Below the pieces are notes generated by a model. That model searched no databases. It saw nothing but the letters and a program-made list of their open reading frames with translations, and was not told the DNA's origin. Below, piece by piece: positions 1 through 8,079 of a stretch of DNA of 64,000 nt. Made by a program: the position numbers and the translations under genes. Every line of letters starts with the position of its first letter. Position 1 is the first letter of the stretch. Source of the stretch: Dyella_A ginsengisoli (GTDB taxonomy: Bacteria; Pseudomonadota; Gammaproteobacteria; Xanthomonadales; Rhodanobacteraceae); assembly GCF_044904665.1 (NCBI RefSeq), contig NZ_JADIKM010000002.1, positions 372,001 through 436,000 on the forward strand, written 5' to 3'.

Positions 1-175
1 CAAACGCGTGGTCACCGCGTGGGTGGAACGCGCCGCGTCGCTTGCCGAGCCGGAGCAGCGATTCCAGTTCGAGCGGCTGGGCTACTTCGTCGCCGACCGC
101 CTCGATCATCACGGCCACGCGCCAGTGTTCAATCGCGTGGTGACCCTGCGCGACACCTGGGCGAGCAAGGCCTGA
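1..175 (+). CDS. glnS: Glutaminyl-tRNA synthetase, C-terminal end (partial)
   Basis: The window opens inside a frame that reads from base 2 to the TGA at 173-175 and gives 57 residues. They contain the block RFQFERLGYFVADR followed by PVFNRVVTLRDTW, which is typical of the C-terminal anticodon-binding beta-barrel of class I glutaminyl-tRNA synthetase. The enzyme charges tRNA-Gln in the cytoplasm. The catalytic part lies outside the window, so nothing can be said about its motifs or promoter. The next gene starts 11 bases downstream on the same strand, so the two may be cotranscribed. Confidence 0.85.
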   Translation, partial: KRVVTAWVERAASLAEPEQRFQFERLGYFVADRLDHHGHAPVFNRVVTLRDTWASKA

Positions 176-186
176 GTCCGGTGGCG

Positions 187-744
187 ATGCTTCCGATCCA
201 GATCCACCTCACCCTGCCGCCGTGGCTGGGCGACGTGGCCGACACCACGCGCCGTTACCTCACCGACGAGGAGCGCGTGGGGCTGGCGATCGAGCTGTCG
301 CGCCACAACGTGGCCAACGGCAGCGGCGGCCCGTTCGGCGCGGCCGTGTTCGACGGCGAGGGACGCCTGATCGCCGCCGGCGTGAACCGGGTGATCCCGC
401 AGAACTGCTCGGTGGCGCACGCCGAGATGATGGCCTACATGGGCGCGCAGCAGCGACTGCAGCGCTACCGCCTCAACGAAGATGGAGGCCGCTACGTGCT
501 GGCCTCCAGCGCGCAGCCGTGCTGCCAGTGCTATGGCGCCACCGTGTGGGCCGGCATCGACGAACTGCTGATCGGCGCACGCGCCGAGGACGTCGAGGCC
601 CTCACCGAGTTCGACGAAGGCCCGCTGCCGGCCGACTGGACCGGCGAGCTGGAGCGTCGCGGCATCGCCGTGCGTCGCGACATCCTGCGCGAGCAGGCGC
701 GCACCGTGCTGGCCGCCTACGGCGCATCCGGGCCGGGCTATTGA
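187..744 (+). CDS. CMP/dCMP-type zinc nucleoside deaminase
   Basis: A 185-residue protein of the cytidine deaminase-like superfamily. The zinc site is visible as H78-A-E80 (within SVAHAEMMAY) and P111-C-C-Q-C115, the HAE...PCxxC pattern of guanine deaminases and tRNA-adenosine deaminase relatives. The glutamate is the usual proton shuttle and the His and two Cys hold zinc. Substrate cannot be told from sequence; a free base or nucleoside such as guanine or cytosine is most likely. I chose the ATG at 187, just after the glnS stop; a GTG six bases earlier is possible. Its stop overlaps the TTG start proposed for the next gene, suggesting translational coupling. Confidence 0.8.
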   Translation: MLPIQIHLTLPPWLGDVADTTRRYLTDEERVGLAIELSRHNVANGSGGPFGAAVFDGEGRLIAAGVNRVIPQNCSVAHAEMMAYMGAQQRLQRYRLNEDGGRYVLASSAQPCCQCYGATVWAGIDELLIGARAEDVEALTEFDEGPLPADWTGELERRGIAVRRDILREQARTVLAAYGASGPGY

Positions 745-1463
745 GCCGGCTGCGCGCCGCGCTGCCGCTGATCCTGCTGGTGCTCGCCGGCATCGCGCTG
801 TATGCGTCCGGCACGCTCGCGCAGTTCAGCCCGGAGTATCTGGTGGCGCACCAGGAGCGGCTGCGCGCGGAGATCGCCGCCGCGCCGTGGCTGTCGCGGC
901 TGGCCTACATCGGCCTGCTGACGCTGGGCATGGCCACCGGCATTCCCGGCACCATCCTGATCATCCTCGCCGGCGGCTTCGCTTTCGGCGTGGTGGAGGG
1001 CACGATCTATTCCTCGATCGCGCTCACGCTGGGTTCGCTGATCCTGTTCCTGGCCAGCCGCTATGCGTTCGGCGCCGGGCGCAAGCATCCGCCCGCGCTG
1101 GTCGAGCGATTGCGCCACGGCTTTGCCCATCACCCGGTGAGCTACACGCTGTTCCTGCGCTTCGTGCCGGTGCTGCCGTTCGGTGCGGTGACCGTGTGCC
1201 TGGCCTGGCTGCGCTGCGGGCTGTGGCTGTTCCTCGGCGCCACCTGGCTGGGCGGCACGGTGACGCTGGTGTTCGAGAACCTGGTCGGCGCCGGACTCGG
1301 CGATGCGCTCAGCCAGAGCGACCACATCGGACTGGGCCTGCTGTTTCATCGCAGCGTGCTGCTGCCGCTGGGCGGCATCGCCCTGATCTCGCTGCTGCCG
1401 CTGCTGGCCGAGCGGTTCACCCGCCACCGCCGCATGCCGCCCCCGCAGCCACCCGAAGGGTGA
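741..1463 (+). CDS. VTT-domain (TVP38/DedA-like) membrane protein
   Basis: A 240-residue integral membrane protein with an N-terminal hydrophobic segment (LPLILLVLAGIALYASG), a central G-rich block (GIPGTILIILAGGFAFG) and further membrane segments, matching the VTT/SNARE-associated family. The conserved FLRFVPVLPFGAV motif near the middle is the diagnostic F/Y-x-R-x-x-P-x-x-P signature. Bacterial DedA/TVP38 members support membrane lipid homeostasis and probably act as lipid scramblases or flippases. The only start that removes the long unrelated upstream extension is the TTG at 741, which overlaps the stop of the deaminase gene, so the start is moderately sure. Confidence 0.78.
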   Translation: MSRLRAALPLILLVLAGIALYASGTLAQFSPEYLVAHQERLRAEIAAAPWLSRLAYIGLLTLGMATGIPGTILIILAGGFAFGVVEGTIYSSIALTLGSLILFLASRYAFGAGRKHPPALVERLRHGFAHHPVSYTLFLRFVPVLPFGAVTVCLAWLRCGLWLFLGATWLGGTVTLVFENLVGAGLGDALSQSDHIGLGLLFHRSVLLPLGGIALISLLPLLAERFTRHRRMPPPQPPEG

Positions 1464-1547
1464 GCGCTCGCGCCATCGGCGCCGGCCTTCTAGAATGCTG
1501 GGTTCGCGGCCCGCTGGCCGCGCCCGTCAGCCCCATCCTCGGACGCC

Positions 1548-1808
1548 ATGCGCCTCTACCTGCAAACCCCGCCCGCCGCGACCGAAGCGCCGCGCTACGT
1601 CCAGATCGTGCTCGAGCAGGACCTGCTCGGCGGCTGGACGCTGTACCGCGAAACCGGCACGCAGGGCGGCAAGGCCACGCTCAAGCGCGAGCAGTACCTG
1701 GAGCGCGACGAGGCCATCGCCGCGTTCGAGAAGGCGCGCGACGCCCAGCTCAAGCGCGGCTACCGCGTGATGTTCAGCCAGGGCCTCGACGGCCCGCACG
1801 GCCGGTGA
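1548..1808 (+). CDS. Small WGR-domain protein
   Basis: An 86-residue protein consisting almost entirely of one WGR-like domain: a YVQIVLEQDLLGGWTLYRE strand block followed by a glycine-containing turn (TGTQGG) and a charged helix. WGR domains occur in PARPs and as stand-alone bacterial proteins and are thought to bind nucleic acid. The canonical W-G-R tripeptide is here G-G-W-T-L-Y-R-E, so binding is not guaranteed. It lies 5 bases upstream of hemE on the same strand, suggesting cotranscription. A TAGAAT hexamer at 1491-1496 could be a minus-10 element for this pair, but I see no matching minus-35. Confidence 0.7.
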   Translation: MRLYLQTPPAATEAPRYVQIVLEQDLLGGWTLYRETGTQGGKATLKREQYLERDEAIAAFEKARDAQLKRGYRVMFSQGLDGPHGR

Positions 1809-1813
1809 CCGCC

Positions 1814-2884
1814 ATGAATGCTCCGCTCAAAAACGACCGCTTCCTGCGCGCCCTGCGCCGCGAGCCCACCGACACCACGCCGATCTGGGTGATGCGCCAG
1901 GCCGGTCGCTACCTACCCGAATACCGCGCCACCCGCGCCCGCGCCGGCAGCTTCATGGGGCTGGCGCAGAACCCCGAGTTCGCCTGCGAGGTCACGCTGC
2001 AGCCGCTGGCGCGTTTCGAGCTGGACGCGGCGATCCTGTTCTCCGACATCCTCACCATCCCCGACGCGATGGGCCTGGGCCTGTCCTTTGCGCACGGCGA
2101 GGGCCCGCAGTTCGCCCATCCCGTGCGCGATGCCGCGGCGATCAACAAACTGGCCGTGCCGGACATGGACGGCGAGCTCCGCTACGTGATGGATGCGGTG
2201 CGGCTGATCCGCCGCGAGCTGGACGGGCGGGTGCCGCTGATCGGCTTTTCCGGCAGCCCGTGGACGCTGGCCTGCTACATGGTCGAGGGCCAGGGCTCGA
2301 AGGATTTCGCCACGCTCAAGGCGATGTGCTGGAACGAGCCCGCCCTCGCCCACCAGTTGCTCGACACGCTGGCGCGTGCGGTGGCCGCCTACCTGATCGC
2401 CCAGGCCCACGCCGGCGCGCAGGCGCTGATGGTGTTCGACACCTGGGGCGGCCTGCTCGGCCCGGCGCCGTTCCGCGAGTTCTCGCTGCGCTACATGCAG
2501 CGCGTGGTGGAGGCGCTGAAGGCCGATGCGGTGGCCAGCACGCTGCCCGTGATCCTGTTCTCCAAGGGCGCCGGCGCCCATCTGGCGGAGATGGCCGACA
2601 CCGGCTGCGCCGCGCTGGGCGTGGACTGGACCATCGACCTGGCCGACGCGCGCCGCGCCGTGGCCGGCAAGGTCGCGCTGCAGGGCAATCTCGATCCGGC
2701 GATCCTGCGCGCCTCGCCCGAGGTGATCCGCCGCGAGGCGCGCGCCGTGCTGGACAGCTACGGCAACCACCCCGGCCACGTGTTCAACCTCGGCCACGGC
2801 ATCACGCCGGAAGTCGACCCGGAACACGTGAAGGTGCTGGTGGACGAGGTGCACTCGTACGGCCGCGCGCTGCGCTCGGCGTAA
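1814..2884 (+). CDS. hemE: Uroporphyrinogen decarboxylase
   Basis: A 356-residue enzyme that removes four carboxyl groups from uroporphyrinogen III to give coproporphyrinogen III in heme synthesis. Both family signatures are present: PIWVMRQAGRYLPEYR at residues 23-38 and GFSGSPWTLACYMVEG at 144-159. The active-site Asp is in the FSDILTIPDAMG block near residue 76-88. The C-terminal block GHGITPEVDPEHV is also typical. Length fits the family (about 350). The frame is open far upstream, but the ATG at 1814 aligns with the normal N terminus. The WGR gene ends 5 bases before it. Confidence 0.97.
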   Translation: MNAPLKNDRFLRALRREPTDTTPIWVMRQAGRYLPEYRATRARAGSFMGLAQNPEFACEVTLQPLARFELDAAILFSDILTIPDAMGLGLSFAHGEGPQFAHPVRDAAAINKLAVPDMDGELRYVMDAVRLIRRELDGRVPLIGFSGSPWTLACYMVEGQGSKDFATLKAMCWNEPALAHQLLDTLARAVAAYLIAQAHAGAQALMVFDTWGGLLGPAPFREFSLRYMQRVVEALKADAVASTLPVILFSKGAGAHLAEMADTGCAALGVDWTIDLADARRAVAGKVALQGNLDPAILRASPEVIRREARAVLDSYGNHPGHVFNLGHGITPEVDPEHVKVLVDEVHSYGRALRSA

Positions 2885-2895
2885 AGCCGCAATGA

Positions 2896-2920
2896 CGGCC
2901 GGCAGTATCGGCCGGAAAAT
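2896..2920 (+). terminator. Possible hemE terminator hairpin
   Basis: Between the convergent ends of hemE and the glucanase gene, CGGCCG at 2896-2901 pairs with CGGCCG at 2909-2914 around a 7-base loop and is followed by GAAAATT. The stem is short and the T content modest, so this is a weak call. Confidence 0.35.
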
Positions 2921-3847
2921 TCACGGTGGGCCGATGCGCGTCCACACCGCCACGTAATCCACCACCATCGGGTGGCCCGGCTCGGTCGCCGGCACCGGCG
3001 TGTCGCGACCGCCGGAGATCGCATAGGCGAAGTCGCCGCCCATCGCCACGTCCAGCAGCAGGAAGTAGCCGCGCTGGCCGGTGATCTCCTGCCAGGTGAC
3101 CGGCGGCAGGCGGTCGCGGGTGATCACGCCGTAGAGCTGGCCGTCGAGGTACCAGCGCAGCGCCTCGGGCGCCACGCTGCGGTCCCATTCGAAGGTGTAG
3201 GTGTGGAAGCCGCCCTGACAGGTCGTGGGGGCGCAAGGGCTGTGCTGGCCGATGCCGTTGGGCTCGCCGCAGGGGCCGCCCGGCTGCACGCCGCAATGCA
3301 GGGTGCCCCACACCAGGTTGAGCCCGTTGACGTTTTCCATGATGTCGAACTCGCCCGCCTGCGGCCAGTTGCCCAGCCGCCGGAAGCTCTCGCCCAGCGC
3401 CCAGAACGCGGGCCAGTAGCCGAGCGCGGCATCGCCGCTGACATCGGGCATGCGCAGCCGCGCTTCCATCCGCAGCACGCCGCCTTCGGGCGGGCGGAAA
3501 TCGTCGCGCTGCGTCTCGATCCGCGCCGAGGACCACTCGCCCGCTGCGTCGCGCCGGGGCGTGATGCGCAGGTGGCCGCGGCCGTCCAGGCTCACGTTGG
3601 CCGGATCGGCGGTGTAGCGCTGCACCTCGTGCGTGCCCCAGTTCGCGGGACCGCCGGGGTAGCCGTGGCCGATGTCGAAGCGCCAGCGTTCGGCCGAGGG
3701 CAGCTGTCCCGCCGCGCCGTCGAAGTCGTCGCTGAACTGCAGCGTCCAGCCTGCCGGCTGGGGTACTTCGGCATGTACGGCGTCCGTGGCCATCGTTGCC
3801 AGCAGCGCCAGGCCGAGCCCCCATGACCAGGCTCGGCGCCCCCACAC
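2921..3847 (-). CDS. Secreted GH16 beta-glucanase (laminarinase-like)
   Basis: A secreted glycoside hydrolase family 16 enzyme of about 308 residues. The catalytic motif GEFDIMENVN is complete, with E166 as nucleophile, D168 and acid/base E171 (numbered from the start chosen here). Family aromatic blocks GYWPAFWALGE and YTFEWDRS flank it, and an N-terminal signal peptide (WGRRAWSWGLGLALLATMA...AVHA) precedes it. Family members hydrolyse beta-1,3 or mixed beta-1,3/1,4 glucans, so scavenging of fungal or algal glucan is likely. The start is uncertain: GTG at 3847 gives a clean signal peptide, while in-frame GTGs at 3889 and 3964 give longer N termini. It is transcribed towards hemE. Confidence 0.85.
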   Translation of the reverse strand: MWGRRAWSWGLGLALLATMATDAVHAEVPQPAGWTLQFSDDFDGAAGQLPSAERWRFDIGHGYPGGPANWGTHEVQRYTADPANVSLDGRGHLRITPRRDAAGEWSSARIETQRDDFRPPEGGVLRMEARLRMPDVSGDAALGYWPAFWALGESFRRLGNWPQAGEFDIMENVNGLNLVWGTLHCGVQPGGPCGEPNGIGQHSPCAPTTCQGGFHTYTFEWDRSVAPEALRWYLDGQLYGVITRDRLPPVTWQEITGQRGYFLLLDVAMGGDFAYAISGGRDTPVPATEPGHPMVVDYVAVWTRIGPP

Positions 3848-4013
3848 CTGCTGCGCGACCCCGACCGCGCCCTCGTTGATTGCTCGCACGTACTGAAAGC
3901 CCTGCTGCCCGCGGTTGTCCCGCGTCCGGCGATTCTCGCATTCCGGGCCAAGCGCGGAACCCACGCTGCGTCATGCGAGCGCGCACTCGCCGGTGCGCTC
4001 GCCGATCCCGCTT

Positions 4014-4042
4014 TTGGCAGCCCCGGGCGCGGCCCGTACAAT
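4014..4042 (+). promoter_or_regulatory. Sigma-70-type promoter for valS
   Basis: TTGGCA at 4014-4019 and TACAAT at 4037-4042 are separated by 17 bases, which is the optimal sigma-70 spacing with one mismatch to each consensus hexamer. It lies about 60 bases upstream of the valS ATG in the 250-base gap that divides valS from the divergent glucanase gene. Confidence 0.65.
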
Positions 4043-4100
4043 GGCCGCTTTACGCCTGATCACGACGCGCCTGCACGGGCCGCGTTACTAGCGAGTCCCC

Positions 4101-7031
4101 ATGGAAAAGAGCTTCGAACCCGCCCAGATCGAATCCACCTGGTATGCCCGCTGGGAGGCCAGCGGCGTGTTCAAGCCGTCCGGCGCCGGCGACCAGGGCA
4201 AGGGTGATCCGTACTGCATCCTGCTGCCGCCGCCCAACGTCACCGGCACGCTGCATATGGGTCATGCGTTCCAGCAGACCGTGATGGACATGCTGATCCG
4301 CTACCAGCGCATGCGCGGCATGAACACGCTGTGGCAGGTGGGCACCGACCACGCCGGCATCGCCACGCAGAAGATCGTGGAGAACCAGCTCGCCGCCGAG
4401 GGCAAGACGCGCCACGACCTGGGCCGCGAGCCGTTCGTCGAGCGCGTGTGGCAGTGGAAGGAGGAATCCGGCTCCACCATCACCAACCAGATGCGCCGGC
4501 TCGGCGTGGCGGCGGACTGGTCGCGCGAGCGCTTCACCATGGACGAGGGCCTCTCGGCCGCCGTGCGCAAGGTGTTCGTGCAGTGGTACCGCGACGGCCT
4601 GATCTACCGCGGCAACCGGTTGGTGAACTGGGATCCGGCGCTGGGCACGGCCGTGTCCGACCTGGAAGTGGACAACGTCGAGCGCGACGGCTCGATGTGG
4701 TCGATCCGCTACATGACCACCGATGGTGCGGAAAGCGTGGTGGTGGCCACCACCCGTCCAGAGACCATGCTGGGCGACGCAGCTGTCGCGGTTCATCCCA
4801 AGGATGAACGCTACGCCCACCTCATCGGACAACGGCTGCACCTGCCGCTGACCGGGCGCACCATTCCGGTGATCGCCGACGACTACGTCGACCGCGAGTT
4901 CGGCACCGGCTGCGTGAAGATCACACCGGCGCATGACTTCAACGACTATGCGATGGGGCAGCGACACGCACTCCCACAATTCAACATCTTCACGCTGGAC
5001 GGAAAAGTAATCGGAGATCGCGATTGGCCCGAAAAGGGCTCCAAGGTCGGCGCATCGCGGGGCGTCAAGAGCAACTACTTCGATACCGCTACGGATATCG
5101 GAATTCCGGCGAAGTACCAAGGCCTGGATCGATTCGATGCCCGCAAGGCCGTCCTCGCCGACCTCGAAGCCGCCGGCCTGCTGGTGGAAACCAAGCCGCA
5201 CAAGCTCAAGGTGCCGGTGAGCCAGCGCTCGGGCGCGGTGATCGAGCCGATGCTGACCGACCAGTGGTTTGTCGACCTCACCTCCGAGACGCTGCGCGAC
5301 GGCCGCCCCGGCGGGCGCAAGGCGATCACCGAGCCGGCGCTGCAGGCGGTGACCTCCGGCGCGATCAAGTTCGTGCCGGAGAACTGGAGCACCACCTACA
5401 CGCAGTGGCTGGAGAACATCCAGGACTGGTGCATCAGCCGCCAGCTCTGGTGGGGCCACCGCATCCCGGCGTGGTACGACGAGCAGGGCAACATCTTCGT
5501 CGGCGAGGACGAGGCCGACGCGCGCGCCAACGCCGTGCAGCCGCCGGTGGGCGCCCTTCGCCAGGACGAGGACGTGCTCGACACCTGGTTCTCCTCCGCG
5601 CTGTGGCCGTTTTCCACGCTGGGCTGGCCGATGGACGGCCCGGTGAAGAACGAGCGCGGCGAAGTGGTCGCGAACTGGGAAAACGACAAGATCTTCCTGC
5701 CCAGCGCGGTGCTGGTCACCGGCTTCGACATCATCTTTTTCTGGGTCGCCCGCATGGTGATGGCGACCAAGTACTTCACCGGCCAGGTGCCGTTCCGCGA
5801 GGTGTACATCAACGCCATCGTGCGCGACGCCGAAGGGCAGAAGATGTCCAAGTCCAAGGGCAACACACTGGACCCGCTGGACCTGATCGACGGCATCGCG
5901 CTGGAACCGCTGGTGGCCAAGTCGACCAGGAGCCTGCTGCTGCCGCAGGAGCGCGAGAAGGTCGAGAAGCGCGTGCGCAAGGACTACCCCGCCGGCATCA
6001 CCGCGATCGGCACCGACGCGCTGCGCTTCACCTTCGCCGCGCTGGCCAGCTACAGCCGCACGATCAACTTCGACATCAAGCGCGCCGAGGGCTACAAGGC
6101 GTTCTGCAACAAGCTGTGGAACGCGGCGCGCTTCGTGTTGATGAATCTGCCCGAAGGCCGCATCGAGGCCCCGGCCGGCGGCCCGGCGACTGAGGCCGAA
6201 CGCTGGATCCTGACCCGGCTCAAGTACACGCTTGAATACGTCGAGCAGCATTTCGCCACTTACCGCTTCGACCAATTGGCCCAGGCGCTGTACGAATTCG
6301 TCTGGAACGAGTACTGCGACTGGTTCCTGGAGCTGTCCAAGCCTGCACTCAACGGCGACGCCGCGGACGCCGCGGCCTCCACTCGCCACACCCTGCTGGT
6401 GGTGCTGGAAACGGTGCTGCGCGCGCTGCATCCGATCATCCCGTTCATCACGGAGGAAATCTGGCAATCGGTGGGGCCGAAGCTGGGCCTCACCGAGGCC
6501 GAGCTGATTCTGCGCGCCTACCCGCAGGCCGCCGACTTCGCGGCCGACGAGACGGCCACCGCCGAGATCGAATGGTTCAAGGCAGTGCTCTCCGGCGTGC
6601 GCAAGATCCGCGCTGAGATGAACATCGCCCCGGGCAAAACCATCCCGCTGCTGCTCGCCGACGGCGACGCCAGCGATCACGCCCGCGCCGCCAAGTTCGC
6701 CGCCCAGATCAGCTTCCTCGCCCGCGTGGAAACCCCGCAGTGGATCGAAGCGGGCGCCGACGAACCGGCCGCCGCGGCCGCCGTAGTCGGCTCGCTGCGC
6801 GTGCTGATTCCGCTGGAAGGCCTGATCGACCTCGGCGCCGAGAAAACGCGCCTGGCCAAGGAAATCGCCCGCATCGAGGGCGAGATCAAGAAGTGCGAAG
6901 GCAAGCTCGGCAACGCCAACTTCGTCGCCAACGCGCCGACCGAAGTGGTGGCGCAGGAGCGCCAGCGCATCGTCGACTGGAACACCACGTTGACGGCACT
7001 GCGCGAGCAGGCGGGGAAGCTCGAGAAGTGA
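4101..7031 (+). CDS. valS: Valyl-tRNA synthetase
   Basis: A 976-residue class Ia aminoacyl-tRNA synthetase that charges tRNA-Val. The HIGH-type motif PPNVTGTLHMGH is at residues 44-55, the editing CP1 domain follows, and KMSKS is at 581-585. The C terminus (EKTRLAKEIARIEGEIKKCE) forms the tRNA-binding coiled coil. Length is normal for proteobacterial ValRS (about 950). Codon use is uneven: in codons 289-348 (4965-5144) 20 of 60 codons end in A or T, while neighbours almost always end in G or C, suggesting a recombined segment in the editing domain. A good sigma-70 promoter precedes the gene. Confidence 0.97.
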   Translation: MEKSFEPAQIESTWYARWEASGVFKPSGAGDQGKGDPYCILLPPPNVTGTLHMGHAFQQTVMDMLIRYQRMRGMNTLWQVGTDHAGIATQKIVENQLAAEGKTRHDLGREPFVERVWQWKEESGSTITNQMRRLGVAADWSRERFTMDEGLSAAVRKVFVQWYRDGLIYRGNRLVNWDPALGTAVSDLEVDNVERDGSMWSIRYMTTDGAESVVVATTRPETMLGDAAVAVHPKDERYAHLIGQRLHLPLTGRTIPVIADDYVDREFGTGCVKITPAHDFNDYAMGQRHALPQFNIFTLDGKVIGDRDWPEKGSKVGASRGVKSNYFDTATDIGIPAKYQGLDRFDARKAVLADLEAAGLLVETKPHKLKVPVSQRSGAVIEPMLTDQWFVDLTSETLRDGRPGGRKAITEPALQAVTSGAIKFVPENWSTTYTQWLENIQDWCISRQLWWGHRIPAWYDEQGNIFVGEDEADARANAVQPPVGALRQDEDVLDTWFSSALWPFSTLGWPMDGPVKNERGEVVANWENDKIFLPSAVLVTGFDIIFFWVARMVMATKYFTGQVPFREVYINAIVRDAEGQKMSKSKGNTLDPLDLIDGIALEPLVAKSTRSLLLPQEREKVEKRVRKDYPAGITAIGTDALRFTFAALASYSRTINFDIKRAEGYKAFCNKLWNAARFVLMNLPEGRIEAPAGGPATEAERWILTRLKYTLEYVEQHFATYRFDQLAQALYEFVWNEYCDWFLELSKPALNGDAADAAASTRHTLLVVLETVLRALHPIIPFITEEIWQSVGPKLGLTEAELILRAYPQAADFAADETATAEIEWFKAVLSGVRKIRAEMNIAPGKTIPLLLADGDASDHARAAKFAAQISFLARVETPQWIEAGADEPAAAAAVVGSLRVLIPLEGLIDLGAEKTRLAKEIARIEGEIKKCEGKLGNANFVANAPTEVVAQERQRIVDWNTTLTALREQAGKLEK

Positions 7032-7040
7032 GGAACTAGA

Positions 7041-7100
7041 AGTGAGAAGTGAGAGAAGACAACGGCTCGCAGCTTGTCGCTCTCTCTCTCACTTCTCACT
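7041..7100. terminator. 16-bp perfect inverted repeat between convergent genes
   Basis: AGTGAGAAGTGAGAGA at 7041-7056 is the exact reverse complement of TCTCTCACTTCTCACT at 7085-7100, with a 28-base spacer. It fills the gap between the valS stop and the rimI stop and could act as a bidirectional terminator or mRNA 3'-end stabiliser. It has no T-run, is built of purine/pyrimidine-rich repeats, and does not resemble the REP families elsewhere in the window. Confidence 0.6.
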
Positions 7101-7109
7101 CCTCTTCAC

Positions 7110-7583
7110 TCACTCCTCGCCCTTCAGCACGAGCTCCATCACGATCGCGTCCTCGCGCCCGTCGCGCGCGGGGTAGTACCGCGGGCGCCGCCCGATCTCG
7201 TTGAAGCCGATCGAGGCGTACAGCTTCTGCGCCACCGGGTTGGAGGGGCGCACTTCGAGGAACACGCGGTCGGCGCCGCTCCAGCGGATCACGTCGAGCA
7301 GGCGCAGCAGCAGGCGGCGGCCCAGCCCCAGCCCGCGCCAGTCCCGGCCGATGCAGAGGTTGAGGACATGCGCCTCGCCCGCGGCGATCGACAGGATGCC
7401 GTAGCCGGCGATCTCGCCGCGTACCCACAGCACCCAGCACGGATGCCCGGCGCGCAGGCAGTCGGCGAAGATGCCGCGACTCCAGGGAAATTCGTACGAG
7501 TCGGCCTCCATCGCGGCGACCGCGTCGAGGTCCTGCGTGCGCAGGGCGCGGATTTCGCTGTCGGGCCGGCTCACCGCGACCAT
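7110..7583 (-). CDS. rimI: Ribosomal protein S18-alanine N-acetyltransferase-like GNAT protein
   Basis: A 157-residue GNAT acetyltransferase. The acetyl-CoA loop is RGLGLGRRL (83-91), the catalytic-type glutamate is in FLEVRPSNPVAQKLY (E110, Y122) and the C-terminal RYYP motif (135-138) is typical of RimI, which acetylates the N-terminal alanine of ribosomal protein S18. The in-frame region upstream of the ATG at 7583 lies inside the previous gene in another frame, so this ATG is preferred; only 4 bases separate the two genes. It is the last gene of a pssA-unknown-rimI group. Confidence 0.88.
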   Translation of the reverse strand: MVAVSRPDSEIRALRTQDLDAVAAMEADSYEFPWSRGIFADCLRAGHPCWVLWVRGEIAGYGILSIAAGEAHVLNLCIGRDWRGLGLGRRLLLRLLDVIRWSGADRVFLEVRPSNPVAQKLYASIGFNEIGRRPRYYPARDGREDAIVMELVLKGEE

Positions 7584-7587
7584 CGCG

Positions 7588-8079
7588 CTAGCCCCCGGCG
7601 CGGCCAAGAGCGCGGCGGGCCTGGCGCAACGCCGCCCACAGGCGCCGCTTGCCCTCCGCGCCGAACAGCAGCGGACCGGGCTCGTCGACCAGTGCGATAT
7701 GCGCATCGCTCATCACCGCCGCCGGCAGTTCGCGCCCCAGCGCATGCGCCTGGGCCTGGCCGAACACAAGATAGACGGGCGCATGCGGCACGGCGTCGGA
7801 GAGCTGGCCGTCGGCCACGCGGATGCGGCCGGCGCGGGCGATCTCCGCGCCGCAGGCGGTCAGCGCGCGGCCGAGCAGATCCAGCGCGCGGGCGTCGGCG
7901 CCGGCCGGCAGCAGCACCACGCAGCGCCCGCTGGGCTGTGCCCCGCGCACGAGAGTCGCGGCTTGTTCGATCGCCACCGGCTGTGTCTGCGCCTGCGCGC
8001 GCTCGCGCATCACCCACGGCGTGATGCCCATGGCCTGCAGCGCGGCGCGGCGGCGGCTGTCCAGCGGCACGGCTGCCAT
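7588..8079 (-). CDS. Conserved-looking hypothetical protein between pssA and rimI
   Basis: A 163-residue soluble protein whose family I cannot name with confidence. The middle (CVVLLPAGADARALDLLGRAL...CGAEIARAGRI) and the stretch ending in LFGAEGKRRLWAALRQARRAL look like a small alpha/beta protein. No signal peptide or membrane segment is seen. Its ATG overlaps the pssA stop by one base (TGATG), and rimI follows after 4 bases, so it is almost certainly a real, translationally coupled operon member. Context of RimI hints at translation or protein modification, but that is only inference. Confidence 0.7.
   Translation of the reverse strand: MAAVPLDSRRRAALQAMGITPWVMRERAQAQTQPVAIEQAATLVRGAQPSGRCVVLLPAGADARALDLLGRALTACGAEIARAGRIRVADGQLSDAVPHAPVYLVFGQAQAHALGRELPAAVMSDAHIALVDEPGPLLFGAEGKRRLWAALRQARRALGRAGG

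Noticed and set aside
4050..6680. Very long minus-strand open frame opposite valS
   Set aside because: It is antisense to a certain gene, has a His/Gly/Val/Arg-rich composition typical of reverse reading of GC-rich codons, and shows no motif.
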